Below, one piece after another: positions 28,934 through 37,139 of a DNA stretch of 37,500 bases. The position numbers and the translations under genes were made by a program. This DNA comes from Prorocentrum cordatum (Eukaryota; Sar; Dinophyceae; Prorocentrales; Prorocentraceae): the NCBI GenBank assembly GCA_963575745.1, contig CAUYUJ010014348.1:1-37500 (forward strand). Direction: 5' to 3'. Each line of letters opens with the position of its first letter. The stretch's first letter is position 1. The notes under the pieces were generated by a model. It was given only the letters and a program-made list of their open reading frames with translations, had not been told where the DNA came from and did not search any database.

Positions 28934-30744
28934 TGGTGCCACACAATGGCGCCAGAGAAGGAAGGAACAGGTCTTTCTGGCCACGGCGAGGCCCCGCTAC
29001 GAGTACGCGCCCCGAACGTAGACCTACAGGACACGGCCCGAACACCGGACACCGCCGGAACCCGACGTGGGCCTTGCCTCAGCGTCTCGACTGCACGAGG
29101 CCGGTGCCGAACCAGCTGCCAGACGGACACAGGGCACAGCACCGGCCAGAGTGGGACTCGTGCGTGAGGATGTGCCCCCCCCTCCTCGACCCCGCACGTC
29201 GTGGTGTCTCCACCCTGGGCTGTAGCCGCCATGGGTCGCCCAGCGTTTCTCGACCAACGATGGCCAGCTCATGCCGACAGAAAGGACCCGAACTGCTTCA
29301 GACCAAACCGACTTACTTGACGCGGGTACGCACATGCCTGTGTGTATACGTTCCGCCGCATTCCTCGATGAGTTTCGAAGTGGGCGCGAAGCTGAGTGTG
29401 AGTGGTATTGGATACGAGCTGGTCTGAGTGCGAATGGATGAGCATGGGTCGAGAATCATACATGGGCCAGGATGCGAATGGGTCAAAGTCGAACGGGCCC
29501 GTGAATCACCCCTGGTCGATTCTCCCTTGGGATACCCATCCGAATGTCATGACTGCACCGTTGCGGTGCTTATTAAGATCTACTCGTCTGCTTAGTCAAA
29601 CATGGAATTGCGCCCGAGAAGGCCCCCGACGATCTCGGCGCGAACGGGCCCGTTCAACACCCTCGTCGACACGCCCTTGAGAAGTCCAGTCATGCTGCTA
29701 CAGCGCGGTGGAACTGGGGCTCTGAGAAGGAACCCGCCTACTGAGCCAACGTGGGCGTTTCGCCTGACACTTCCCAGCAATCTGACTGCGACGCTGGCAA
29801 TTCTCATCCCGGCAGTCGTCGCCGATCCAATCATTGCGATACTCCATTCTCTGTTACTCCCTCCTTACGCTGCCCTTCAGGCGCAACGTTTGCGATAAGT
29901 CACAGGAAACATGCCCTCCCACAGCACATGCTAGTCTGGAAATATGCTGGACCTCAATGGTAAAATACGTGCCGCCAAACGTACACTGGTACCTGCGGAG
30001 CACCAGACTCCGACATGGAGCAGTTTGCGGCTCAGCTATAGAAGCGACTGGGCGCGCACGCAAGGGCCCGATTGAAGTCCCAACACTGAATGGCTCTTTT
30101 GACATTGCGCTGGCACTCACAGGGGCTGAACTCAATGCCCAGAAGGCTACGCTCGATGACGTTGCACTTCCGATTCGCTGGGTCGAGCAGATACCAAGTC
30201 TGAGCTAAGACAAACAGGTAGAGACAGCTGGCAGAACAAATTATGCAACATGTGCTCGGAACAAGATGCCTGTCGTAGTGTGCCCGCGTACTGGCTGCGC
30301 CACCTCCCCACCTCTGAATGGGGGGTTAACGACTGGGGGGGAATGGTATAGAGAGGGGGCACTTCGACCTGGAATCGGATATACGTATTGCCGATAGATC
30401 GGCCCAAGCCCCCGATCGTGCATCCGGACGTCGCTGGGCAGGTTGGCGTTAGCGGGCCCCTGTCGGCGATCAACCGGCGATTGGGGGTCGATGCGTCCTC
30501 CATACGCCTATCCCCCCCAACCGTTGCCCCTGAGGTTGACCCACCCGGACCCCCGACGTCTTGTTTTTTTCATGACGTCGACCCCGAGAGGCCTCGACCC
30601 ACTCCTCGGGACCGGCTCTTCATCCCGAGCTTTTCGTCGGCCCCGAGGACTGACGAGGGCCCCCATGGGGCCGAAAACCGCGAAAAGCCTTGCGTCGCGA
30701 TGTTTTCCCGGCTCGGTTGACAAAAGAAAGATCGGTGTGAACAT

Positions 30745-30880
30745 GTTTGGCGCTCCGCGCGGTTTTCTCGGATCTGCGCTGGACCCCCCTCCCTGGCGCG
30801 CCGCGCGCTCCAGGGGCGGCGCTGGAGGCGCCGCCAGGGGGGCCCAGCGCGGATCCAAGAAATCCGAGCGGAGTGCAAAC
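30745..30880. mobile_element. hairpin element, family 4, full copy (136 bp)
   Basis: Inverted arms of about 37 bp run from GTTTGGCGCTCCGCGCGG...GCGCTGG to the complementary CCAGCGC...CCGAGCGGAGTGCAAAC. The centre has a second G/C-rich palindrome (CGCGCGCTCCAGGGGCGGCG). Confidence 0.7.
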
Positions 30881-30897
30881 AGTTGACGGGTGCAGTC

Positions 30898-31060
30898 AAA
30901 AACCCTAATAAGGACGCGCGGTAAAGACGCAAGACCCTTGGAAGCCGAAGTTGGGATTTCTGGAGCGGCGGACGACGAAAACCTCAAGGACGCAAGAGCA
31001 AGAAAGAGCAAGGACGCAAGGGTACCCTGAGCAAAGTCGCGCGTCCTTATTCGGGTTTTT
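30898..31060. mobile_element. hairpin element, family 5 (163 bp)
   Basis: Terminal inverted repeats of 23 bp, AAAAACCCTAATAAGGACGC plus GCG and its complement at 31038-31060, with one mismatch. The interior is built of GGACGCAAG-type repeats. The ACCCTAATAAGG terminus resembles the interior of MITE family 1. Confidence 0.7.
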
Positions 31061-31325
31061 GCCGGGTGTGCAAGTTTTTCTCCTTCGACATCGAGGGGGT
31101 CGGGACACCTCCGACCGGCTAACACAGATCGGGCGCAGCCGACGCACTTCATGGCGAGCCTTTCCGCGACGAACACCCCGTGCCTGGCCATCGCTCGGAC
31201 GTCCATTCCCTGTGTTTTTTTCGGTGTCGTGCGTGGTTTTTACGCAGGATGATCCAGGATGCTCCTTAATCATCCCCGCAGAGAAAAAGTGCACACATCC
31301 GAGCGATACCAAGGTGCCCTCGAGG

Positions 31326-31498
31326 CCGAGAAGCATCGGCGATGCACCGGCGACGCATCGCTGACGTGGGCGTTGCATCGGCGACGTCGACGTGAAGCAG
31401 ATCGGGCTCCTCATCGAGCCGCATCGGCGATGCATCCGCGAGGCGGCGCGACCCTCCGACCCCGGCTTCTCGGACCCCATCTGCGAGGCCTGGAGGCT
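31326..31498. repeat. family 3 partial copy
   Basis: GATGCATCCGCGAGGCGGCG, CCTCCGACCCC and GGACCCCATCTGCGAGGCCT correspond to the right half of the full copy. A short fragment also lies at 31878-31906. Confidence 0.55.
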
Positions 31499-31499
31499 C

Positions 31500-31680
31500 G
31501 ATGGGGGTCTGGGCCCAAGACCGCCCCATGACGGCCCCTAAGGGGGCCCGAAGACGGCCCAACGGGCGCCGAAGACGGCCCCAACAGGGCCCGAAGGCGG
31601 CCCCAGCAGGGGGCCCCACGATGGGGACCCCGAGCGGACATCTCGAGCCCTCGGCCCGGGGGGCCCCCCCAGGCCCCCCA
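31500..31680. repeat. GGGCCCGAAGACGGCCCC-type degenerate minisatellite
   Basis: Units of about 18 bp such as GCCCGAAGACGGCCCAACGG and GCCGAAGACGGCCCCAACAG. The same motif class recurs at 33.3, 34.2 and 34.9 kb. Confidence 0.55.
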
Positions 31681-32231
31681 TGGGGCCCCGAGAGGCCTGG
31701 ACTGGCCGGCGGGGACCGGGCGCGGCCCCGGCGCGGCCCCGCGCCCTCGCGGCCGAGAAAAGCCGCCCTCCGGCCGCCCGCCCGCGTCTTTGGGGTCCAG
31801 GACGAGGCGGTCGTCACGGCTGCCGGGCGGGTGCTGCAGCCGACCCCCACCACAGGGACGCGCGGCGCGGCTGCCTCGGCGATGCGGCGCGGTCCTCCGA
31901 CCCCCTAACGGATCCTGGAAACCCTGAACCCAAACAGGCTGTCCTCTCTTGGGGCGCATGTGTAACTTCCGCCGCCTTCCGCCGCCCTTCCGCAGGCTTC
32001 CGCCGGCGAAGGCGGCCTCGTCTTGCTTCCGCTGACATTCCGCCGCCTGCCGCCGAGGAAGAGATGACAACTCCTTCGATCCTCGAAGGCGAGGTCCTTT
32101 TTGGAACGCCTCATCTGCTCTGGCCCCATCCGGGAGGCCAGAATCGACAAAGTGAGAACGTTAGGCTGGGCAGGACGCGAGACCAGGGAGCGAGTAGTGG
32201 CTGGCCGAGGCAAGGGGGAGGCAAGGAGCAC

Positions 32232-32324
32232 CTGCTCGGTCGTTCCAGCCTCCTCGAACTCCTTCTTCAGGAAGAGCGCATAGCCGGCAGCACTCTCATA
32301 CAACAGATACAGGGATTGGGACAT
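32232..32324 (-). CDS. NOP56: NOP56 exon 1 (N-terminus, start codon)
   Basis: Nop56 is a core protein of box C/D snoRNPs in the nucleolus. With Nop58, fibrillarin and Snu13/15.5K it directs 2'-O-methylation of rRNA. This exon encodes 31 residues beginning MSQSLYLLYESAAGYALF, the hallmark start of the NOP5NT domain (LLYES-x-x-GYALF), followed by KKEFEEAG. The start is ATG at 32324, chosen because the family begins only a few residues before LYES. An in-frame ATG at 32402 would add 26 unrelated residues and lies upstream of a probable leader acceptor. The exon ends ...GAG CAG|GTGCTC, a GT donor in phase 0. Downstream, in-frame reading loses all similarity. Exon 2 continues the domain in the same phase. 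Family identity and start are clear from the motif; splicing is inferred. Confidence 0.9.
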
Positions 32325-32355
32325 TCCTGGCGCGACGGGTGCGCGGCACGGGCTG

Positions 32356-32362
32356 CTGAAAA
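32356..32362 (-). promoter_or_regulatory. candidate spliced-leader acceptor upstream of NOP56
   Basis: TTTTCAG on the minus strand, 31 nt before the chosen start codon, is the best trans-splice acceptor between the upstream in-frame ATG and MSQSLY. Dinoflagellate nuclear mRNAs receive a 22-nt leader at such sites. This is a prediction only. Other AGs occur nearby. Confidence 0.4.
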
Positions 32363-32435
32363 CTCGCCTGGTCGCCGCCGTGGCCGTCTCGAGGCCGAGC
32401 ATCCAGTTCGAGGCACCGCGCGGGGACCATCTCCC

Positions 32436-32553
32436 TCTCCCCTTCCCTCCCCTCTCTCTATCTCTCTTTCTTTATTTACTTGTTTGTTGTTTCTCTCTCT
32501 CTCTGTCTCTCTCCTCTCTCTCTGTCTCTCTCCTCTCTCTCTCTCTCCCCCAA
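32436..32553. repeat. CT-rich microsatellite in the NOP56 5' flank
   Basis: TCTCTCTCTGTCTCTCTCC units. On the coding strand this is a GAGA tract 112-229 bp before the start codon. No TATA-type promoter is recognisable around it. Confidence 0.85.
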
Positions 32554-32992
32554 ATGGAATCGGAATCGGGGAGACGTACGACACGAGTCTGGGGGAATCG
32601 AACCTGCCCGCGACGGGACGGTCAAACAAATGACGAGACCAAAAATCTGAGATAGAAACTAAAACCGTCTAAATGTATGCTCGGACCGTCAGAATGCGGC
32701 GGCAAACCCGAGTTCCCGAAAACTCGAATCTTCAATTCCCGATGAGACGAACAAGAGGATGAACCAAGACATCCTTGACACCTCTCTCTCGCCCCGAAGA
32801 CATGAAAGAACACGCGACACGACCTGATACGATGTCCCGGTGGGGGGAGCTCTCCGTTCTGCTTCGATCTCATCCGCGAACCTCCAATTCCAGGAACGCC
32901 TTATACTGTAGCGGGCGTCAGGGCCATCGGGCACGAGGCCAGCACACCACTCCAAAACCCTCCCCTGGTAACCCAGGTGTAGCCGTCGGGGT

Positions 32993-33045
32993 CCAGGGTT
33001 AAGTCGGGCGTCTCCCCCTACAGGGGGATTTTCGACGAACAAAAA
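32993..33045 (+). repeat. TCGGGCGTCTCCCCCTACAG element end, copy 3
   Basis: GGTTAAGTCGGGCGTCTCCC, CCTACAGGGGGATTTTCGAC. Short remnant. Confidence 0.5.
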
Positions 33046-33254
33046 TCCGCCGATCCGGCGTGTGAGTTCCAAGGAGTCTCAGCTACAGCCTCGAGGCTGA
33101 GCCTCAGCCTCTGGGGGGGTTGCCGGGGTGGCTCTGCCGGGGAAGGGGGGGTGGGGGGGGGGGGTGCGAGTTTCCGGCGGATGCGTTTTTTGACACCCCT
33201 CACAAGGATCGTGGCCTCCGAGGGGGTTCCGAACTCGAGTACCACCCCTCCCGC

Positions 33255-33430
33255 ACCAAGAGGCTCCGAGGAGGCCTCCAAGAGGCCCCAAGGGGCGCAG
33301 AAGAGGCCCCCAAGAAGCCCCAAGAGGCTCCCAAGAGACCCCCAAGAGGCCCTCTAGTGGCCCCAAGAGGCCCAAGAGGCCCCCAAGAAGCCCCAAGAGG
33401 CGCCCAAGAGGCCCCCAGAAGTCCCCGCCA
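33255..33430. repeat. CCAAGAGGCCCC minisatellite
   Basis: About a dozen degenerate 12-15 bp units. Open frames here are Leu/Gly/Ala strings caused by the repeat. Confidence 0.7.
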
Positions 33431-33614
33431 ACCACGAGATCCCAACCAGCATCCATGAGGCCTCTGACCCACCACCCACGCACGGTGGCGGGATAGGCCG
33501 ACGGCCACTGGATAAATGCTGAGTGAGAGGAGGGGCGGGAAAAAGAGAGGAGGGACGAGGGCGAAGAAGGATCACATCAGTCGGAGCGCCCCGGATCGGC
33601 GGCACTGGCCGAAT

Positions 33615-33741
33615 GCCACTGCAATACTCAACAAGTATTCGAAAATTGTGAAAAATGATCAAAAAATAGTCCCCAGACTATTTTTGCTCCTATTCTTGAA
33701 TCTTCCCTCTGTGGAGGGACAGGCCCGACTTTAAGTCCAGG
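33615..33741 (-). repeat. TCGGGC element end, copy 4
   Basis: On the minus strand, CTTAAAGTCGGGCCTGTCCC, TCCACAGAGGGAAGATTCAA and AAAATAGTC, then a nearby inverted AATAGTC. The most complete 3'-side copy. Confidence 0.45.
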
Positions 33742-33907
33742 GCCAGGCTGCGCCCCGTCGTGGCGCCCTTTCGGTCCCAAGGTGGGTCAGGGCGGCCGTC
33801 GGCGGCCTCGGGAAGGCGCCACGAGACACCCCGAGACCCCCCCGAGACCTGCCCAGGACAGCGCAGGAGCTCCTCCCGGCGCTTCCGAGGCTGCCTATCA
33901 CGCCCTA

Positions 33908-34082
33908 CCGTCGGGGCGTTGACCTAAAGAACCCTAAATAAGGAACGAGGCCCCTTTTTCCATAAGTTAACCTTCGATTCCCCATCGGAAACCTAAGGAA
34001 AACCTAAGGCAAGCTGCGAAACAATGAAGGAACACGGAGCCCCTCCCCAACGAAAAGGGTTCCTTGTTTAGCGCCCCGACTG
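33908..34082. mobile_element. TA-flanked MITE, family 1, copy 3 (175 bp)
   Basis: Termini CCGTCGGGGCG and CGCCCCGACTG, flanked by TA. Most similar to copy 2 throughout, including CTAAATAAGGAACGAGGCCCC. Confidence 0.8.
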
Positions 34083-34084
34083 TA

Positions 34085-34520
34085 TGACGGTTCCAAGAGG
34101 CCTACCAAAAGGCCCCAGCCATGCCAATCACCTGGGAAACACACAAAAATTGAACACACCCTCTTATGGGCTCCTCAATATCGTCCAAGACGGCCCACGA
34201 GGCCCCCCCAGAGATCCCAAGACGACCCCAAGAGGACTTCACGACTGCCCAAGAGTGCCCCAAGATGGTGCAAGGGGCAACCAAGACGGCCCAAGAGGGC
34301 TCCAAGACGAGACCCCGATGGGGCCCGCGAGGGGGGAGTCGAACTGACTTTTCGGGCCCTCCGCCCCAAGAGGACAGCCGAGGCCTCCAGCAAGCCCCAA
34401 AGGAGCCTCCAAGAGGCCCTTCAGAGGGCCCCAAGATGCCAGGAAGACGCTTCGCGAGGCCCGCAATGGGCCCCAAGGGGCCCCTCAAGGCACCCCAAGA
34501 GACTTCGAGACTGCTTCCAC
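34085..34520. repeat. CCAAGACGGCCC/CCAAGAGGCCCC minisatellite, second block
   Basis: Interspersed CCAAGACGGCCCACGAGGCC-like units. It begins directly after MITE family 1 copy 3. Confidence 0.55.
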
Positions 34521-34828
34521 GACCGCCCCCGCGGGGCACCTCGCAGCTCGATTCCGGGGCGCAAATTGCACGCTTGAGCTAAGCTGGGGGGCCACGGCTG
34601 CCCAGGCGCTGGCTCGTATATCGGATCGTTCCAGATCCACCCTGGATGCCCAACCAGGTTCACTTCGAATGCTTCTGAGATCGTACTCCACCCTATCTTG
34701 GAAAGATTGAGAAGGGGTAGGATCAGAAATCCAATAATGATAGCAGGAAGAAGAAGAAGGTTGAGGCTGAGGTAGATGATGAGAACGATTCGAAGGAAGA
34801 CGTCTGGAAATGCCAGGTCGTCGTCCAA
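34421..34828 (-). CDS. unassigned open frame with two hydrophobic segments (135 aa)
   Basis: Residues 10-40 (FLRIVLIIYLSLNLLLLPAI and on) form one or two strongly hydrophobic stretches, followed by LSKIGWSTISEAFEVNLVGH and WIWNDPIYEP. I recognise no family. Its C-terminal third runs into minisatellite sequence, and third-position GC is lower than in NOP56 exons. It may be a chance frame. Confidence 0.15.
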   Translation of the reverse strand: MDDDLAFPDVFLRIVLIIYLSLNLLLLPAIIIGFLILPLLNLSKIGWSTISEAFEVNLVGHPGWIWNDPIYEPAPGQPWPPSLAQACNLRPGIELRGAPRGRSWKQSRSLLGCLEGPLGAHCGPREASSWHLGAL

Positions 34829-34898
34829 GGTTATGCCGGCACGCTTGAGCTAATCTTGGGTGTCACCTCTGCCCCAGCGCTGGCTCCTAGGATCGGTT
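34566..34898. repeat. about 60-bp direct repeats flanking a 213-bp segment
   Basis: 34566-34625 and 34839-34898 share GCACGCTTGAGCTAA, TCTTGGG/GCTGGGG and CCAGCGCTGGCTC before diverging. The enclosed segment is AT-richer than its surroundings. Confidence 0.6.
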
Positions 34899-34961
34899 CA
34901 AGACGGCCTCAAGACGGCTCAAGAGGGCACCGAGACGGCCCTGGATGCCCCCCAAGAGGGC

Positions 34962-35630
34962 CCGAGATGCACCAAGAGGGCCCCAAAAGGCCCCGCAGAG
35001 GCCGGGACCATCAGCCGCTCTCGAAGGTGCCCCCACGACGCCCCACATACGCCTCAAGAAACCCTCCAGAGGCCCCCCAGAGACCTTCAAACGTCTTCCA
35101 GTAGGGCCCTAGAGGCTTCCCAAGAGCCCCCATGAACCTCCTTCAAGATCTGAGTCCCCCTCGATCCTCGATCCATCCCTCTTCCCCCTTCCCTCACCCG
35201 TCCCTCCCGTTTCCCTTTTTCCCTCTCGGTGGTTTTCGCGGCCATGAATCGAGCCTCTGATGGCCGTTCGGAACGATTCGGACCAGGAGGAGGGAGGAGG
35301 GCAAGAAGAGGCCCAGGACTGGTTCACCTGCGTTTCATCACAGCGCCAAGGCCTGCGCTAGAACCTAAGCGCGCGCGAAACGCAAGAGAGGTTTGAGTCG
35401 CAACGTACCAAGACCATACCATGCTAGGCAAAATCCAGAGCTGTCCATACCAGCCGGACCCTAAGGTAGACTGGAAGAATTAGAGTCAAAGGACAGCATG
35501 AGCGCGCAGGGAAGCATGACAGTCATTCGCGGACGCATCGCGAGCGCACACTCGCTGGCAACTAGAGGATGGCCTGTCCTAGAGCACAGGGAGCCGACAA
35601 CGCAGCCACCTGTGCCTCGATGGCTTGAGC
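34962..35630. repeat. segmental duplication, copy 1 (about 670 bp)
   Basis: Its first about 265 bp match 35864-36120 and its last about 385 bp match 37140-37500, in the same order and orientation. Shared landmarks include GATCTGAGTCCCCCTC, TTCATCACAGCGCCAAGG, CCAAGACCATACC and TGCAGCCACCTGTGCCTC. Confidence 0.8.
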
Positions 35631-35863
35631 AAGGCAATGGCGTCCGCGCAGACAAAGGATGACACGCGCGATACCCGCCACGATTCGACGCGCGGTGCGG
35701 ACGAGGCAGTTCGACACAACCGAAAATGACGCATTACAGAGAAGCTGCATCAGATTAGCAACTCCGCAACATGCAAGACAATGCCCTGAACAATGTGGGG
35801 TGGTTGGGGTGGCAGGGGGGAGGGGGGGCAAGACGAAGCCGCCCGTCAGGCGATACAAGAAAT

Positions 35864-36120
35864 GCGGGCCCGAGACGCACCAAGAGAGCCCCAAGAGAGG
35901 CCCTGCAGAGGCCGGAACCACTAGCCGGCCTCGAATGGGCCCCCACGACGACCCACATTCGCCCGAATCCCCCAGAAGCCCCAATAAACTTTCAAACGGC
36001 TTCCAGTAGGGCTTCCCAAGAGCCTCCAATGAACCTCCTTGAAGATCTGAGTCCCCCTCAATCCTCGATCCCTCCCTCTTCCCCCCTCCCTCACCTGTCC
36101 CTCCCCTCCCGCCTCTTTCG
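35864..36120. repeat. segmental duplication, copy 2, first part
   Basis: Corresponds to 34962-35225. The alignment stops near CCCTCCCGCCTCTTTCG, where about 1 kb of extra sequence begins. Confidence 0.8.
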
Positions 36121-36405
36121 CGTGCTGTTTTTTGGTCACACACGCACCGGGTTTCAAGCATTGTGTGTCTCCTTGTGGTGTTTTGCAGTCCGATGGTGCT
36201 CGGTGCTTCAAAAAAGGTGCTCCCGCTGCACCGTGGGCCTCGATTTCGGATCGGCGCTTGGCCCCCGTCGTTCAGAGTGGCGTTCTCGCCCCAACGAGGG
36301 CCATGCTTCTGGATCTGGGTCTCGCTCCACTGTTGTCGCCCCCCTCGTTTCCCCTCCTCTGCCTTTCCCTGGTCCTCCTGTGGATCCCGATGCTTCCGCT
36401 GCAGT

Positions 36406-36407
<2 letters not shown>

Positions 36408-36446
<39 letters not shown>
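36408..36446. repeat. (CTG)n microsatellite
   Basis: About 12 CTG triplets. A second, shorter run lies at 36565-36592 at the same place in the neighbouring unit. Confidence 0.9.
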
Positions 36447-36448
<2 letters not shown>

Positions 36449-36844
36449 CTCACCCCAGCGCGGACTGCTTTTCTGAATCCGAGCCTTTCTTCATCGCTGC
36501 CGCCCCCTCAGTTACCCCCCTCCGCCTTCCCCTGGTTGTCCTGTTGATCCCGATACTTCCGCTTCAGTTGCTGCTGCTGCTGCTGCTGCTGTTCGTCCCC
36601 GTCCTTTTGCTCCCGCTCTGGGGGAGCAGAACATCTGCACCTACCCCGCCGTATGGCCCCCATGTACTCCTGCATCTGGTAATGCCAGTGCATGACCCTA
36701 AGGCAGAGGGATGGATCCATGGATTCCATTGTCAACGTGGCCCTGTCCGCTCCAGAAGCCGCGCCCAGCGCGCCCGTGGAACCGCCGATGCTCAGGAATT
36801 CCGCCCGAGAGCAGGAGGATGAGCGGCTCCTCCTCCTGCTCACC

Positions 36845-36935
36845 CGCCACCTCCTCCTCCTCCTCCTCCTCCTCCTCCTCCTCCTCCTCCTCCGCCTCCG
36901 CCTCCTCCTCCTCCTGCTCCTCCTCCCGTGCACGC
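36845..36935. repeat. (CCT)n microsatellite
   Basis: CTC/CCT triplets ending in CTCCTCCCGTGCACGCAG. Confidence 0.9.
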
Positions 36936-37139
36936 AGCCCCCCTTCATCCGACTTCGCACCGCACGGTGCGATCTCCGCGGGAGCCGCAGGTCGGCCATG
37001 GCACGCGCCCGCGGATCCAGCAGACAGCACTGCCGTGCAAAGGGATGGGAGGAAGGGACGGGATGTCAGACGAGGCGCGAGCGCACCTAGCTTGCCCCTT
37101 CCCCTCTCCCTATCTCGCCCTGGTGTTTTTTCTCCAGGA

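Larger units (their letters stand above)
27981..32231 (-). other. NOP56: NOP56 intron 1 (GT-AG, about 4.3 kb)
   Basis: The intron runs from CAG|GTGCTC to CAG|GAG. Contents, annotated separately: a GCC-type minisatellite, partial copies of the GATGGGG hairpin family, two hairpin MITEs near 30.7-31.1 kb, a CCT tract, a (GT)n tract and a (GTC)n tract. 28933-30744 holds no repeat or gene I can support. Plus-strand frames at 29602-29898 and 29834-30208 lack coding-type codon use. Minus-strand frames at 28448-28831 and 28783-29232 have high GC3 but match nothing I know. Confidence 0.75.
36121..37139. other. about 1-kb segment interrupting duplication copy 2
   Basis: Absent from copy 1. It contains two tandem copies of a unit of about 160 bp ending in (CTG)n (36350-36446 and 36512-36595), a CCT microsatellite (36845-36935) and an open stretch with coding-like codon use (MDSIVNVALSAPEAAPSAPV from ATG 36726). 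In the unit frame the triplets read as poly-Ala after PVDPDAS/PVDPDTS. No family recognised. It could be an inserted gene fragment, or sequence lost from copy 1. Confidence 0.5.

Noticed and set aside
30147-30503. Open frames in 29600-30500 as host genes
   Set aside because: Codon use is mixed, frames overlap on both strands and no motif is recognisable.
31905-32402. 165-codon frame with an upstream ATG at 32402 as the NOP56 start
   Set aside because: The extra N-terminus has no counterpart in the family, and a TTTTCAG acceptor lies between it and MSQSLY. Reading past GAG CAG loses Nop56 similarity.
32560-32640. tRNA on the minus strand (GGTTCGATTCCCCC resembles a T-arm)
   Set aside because: No A-box, no acceptor pairing and no anticodon arm at the right distance.
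34905-34935. Second spliced-leader relic (GACGGCTCAAGAGGG)
   Set aside because: Only GGCTCAAG matches. The preceding CCATTTT of the leader is absent, and the context is the CCAAGACGGC minisatellite.
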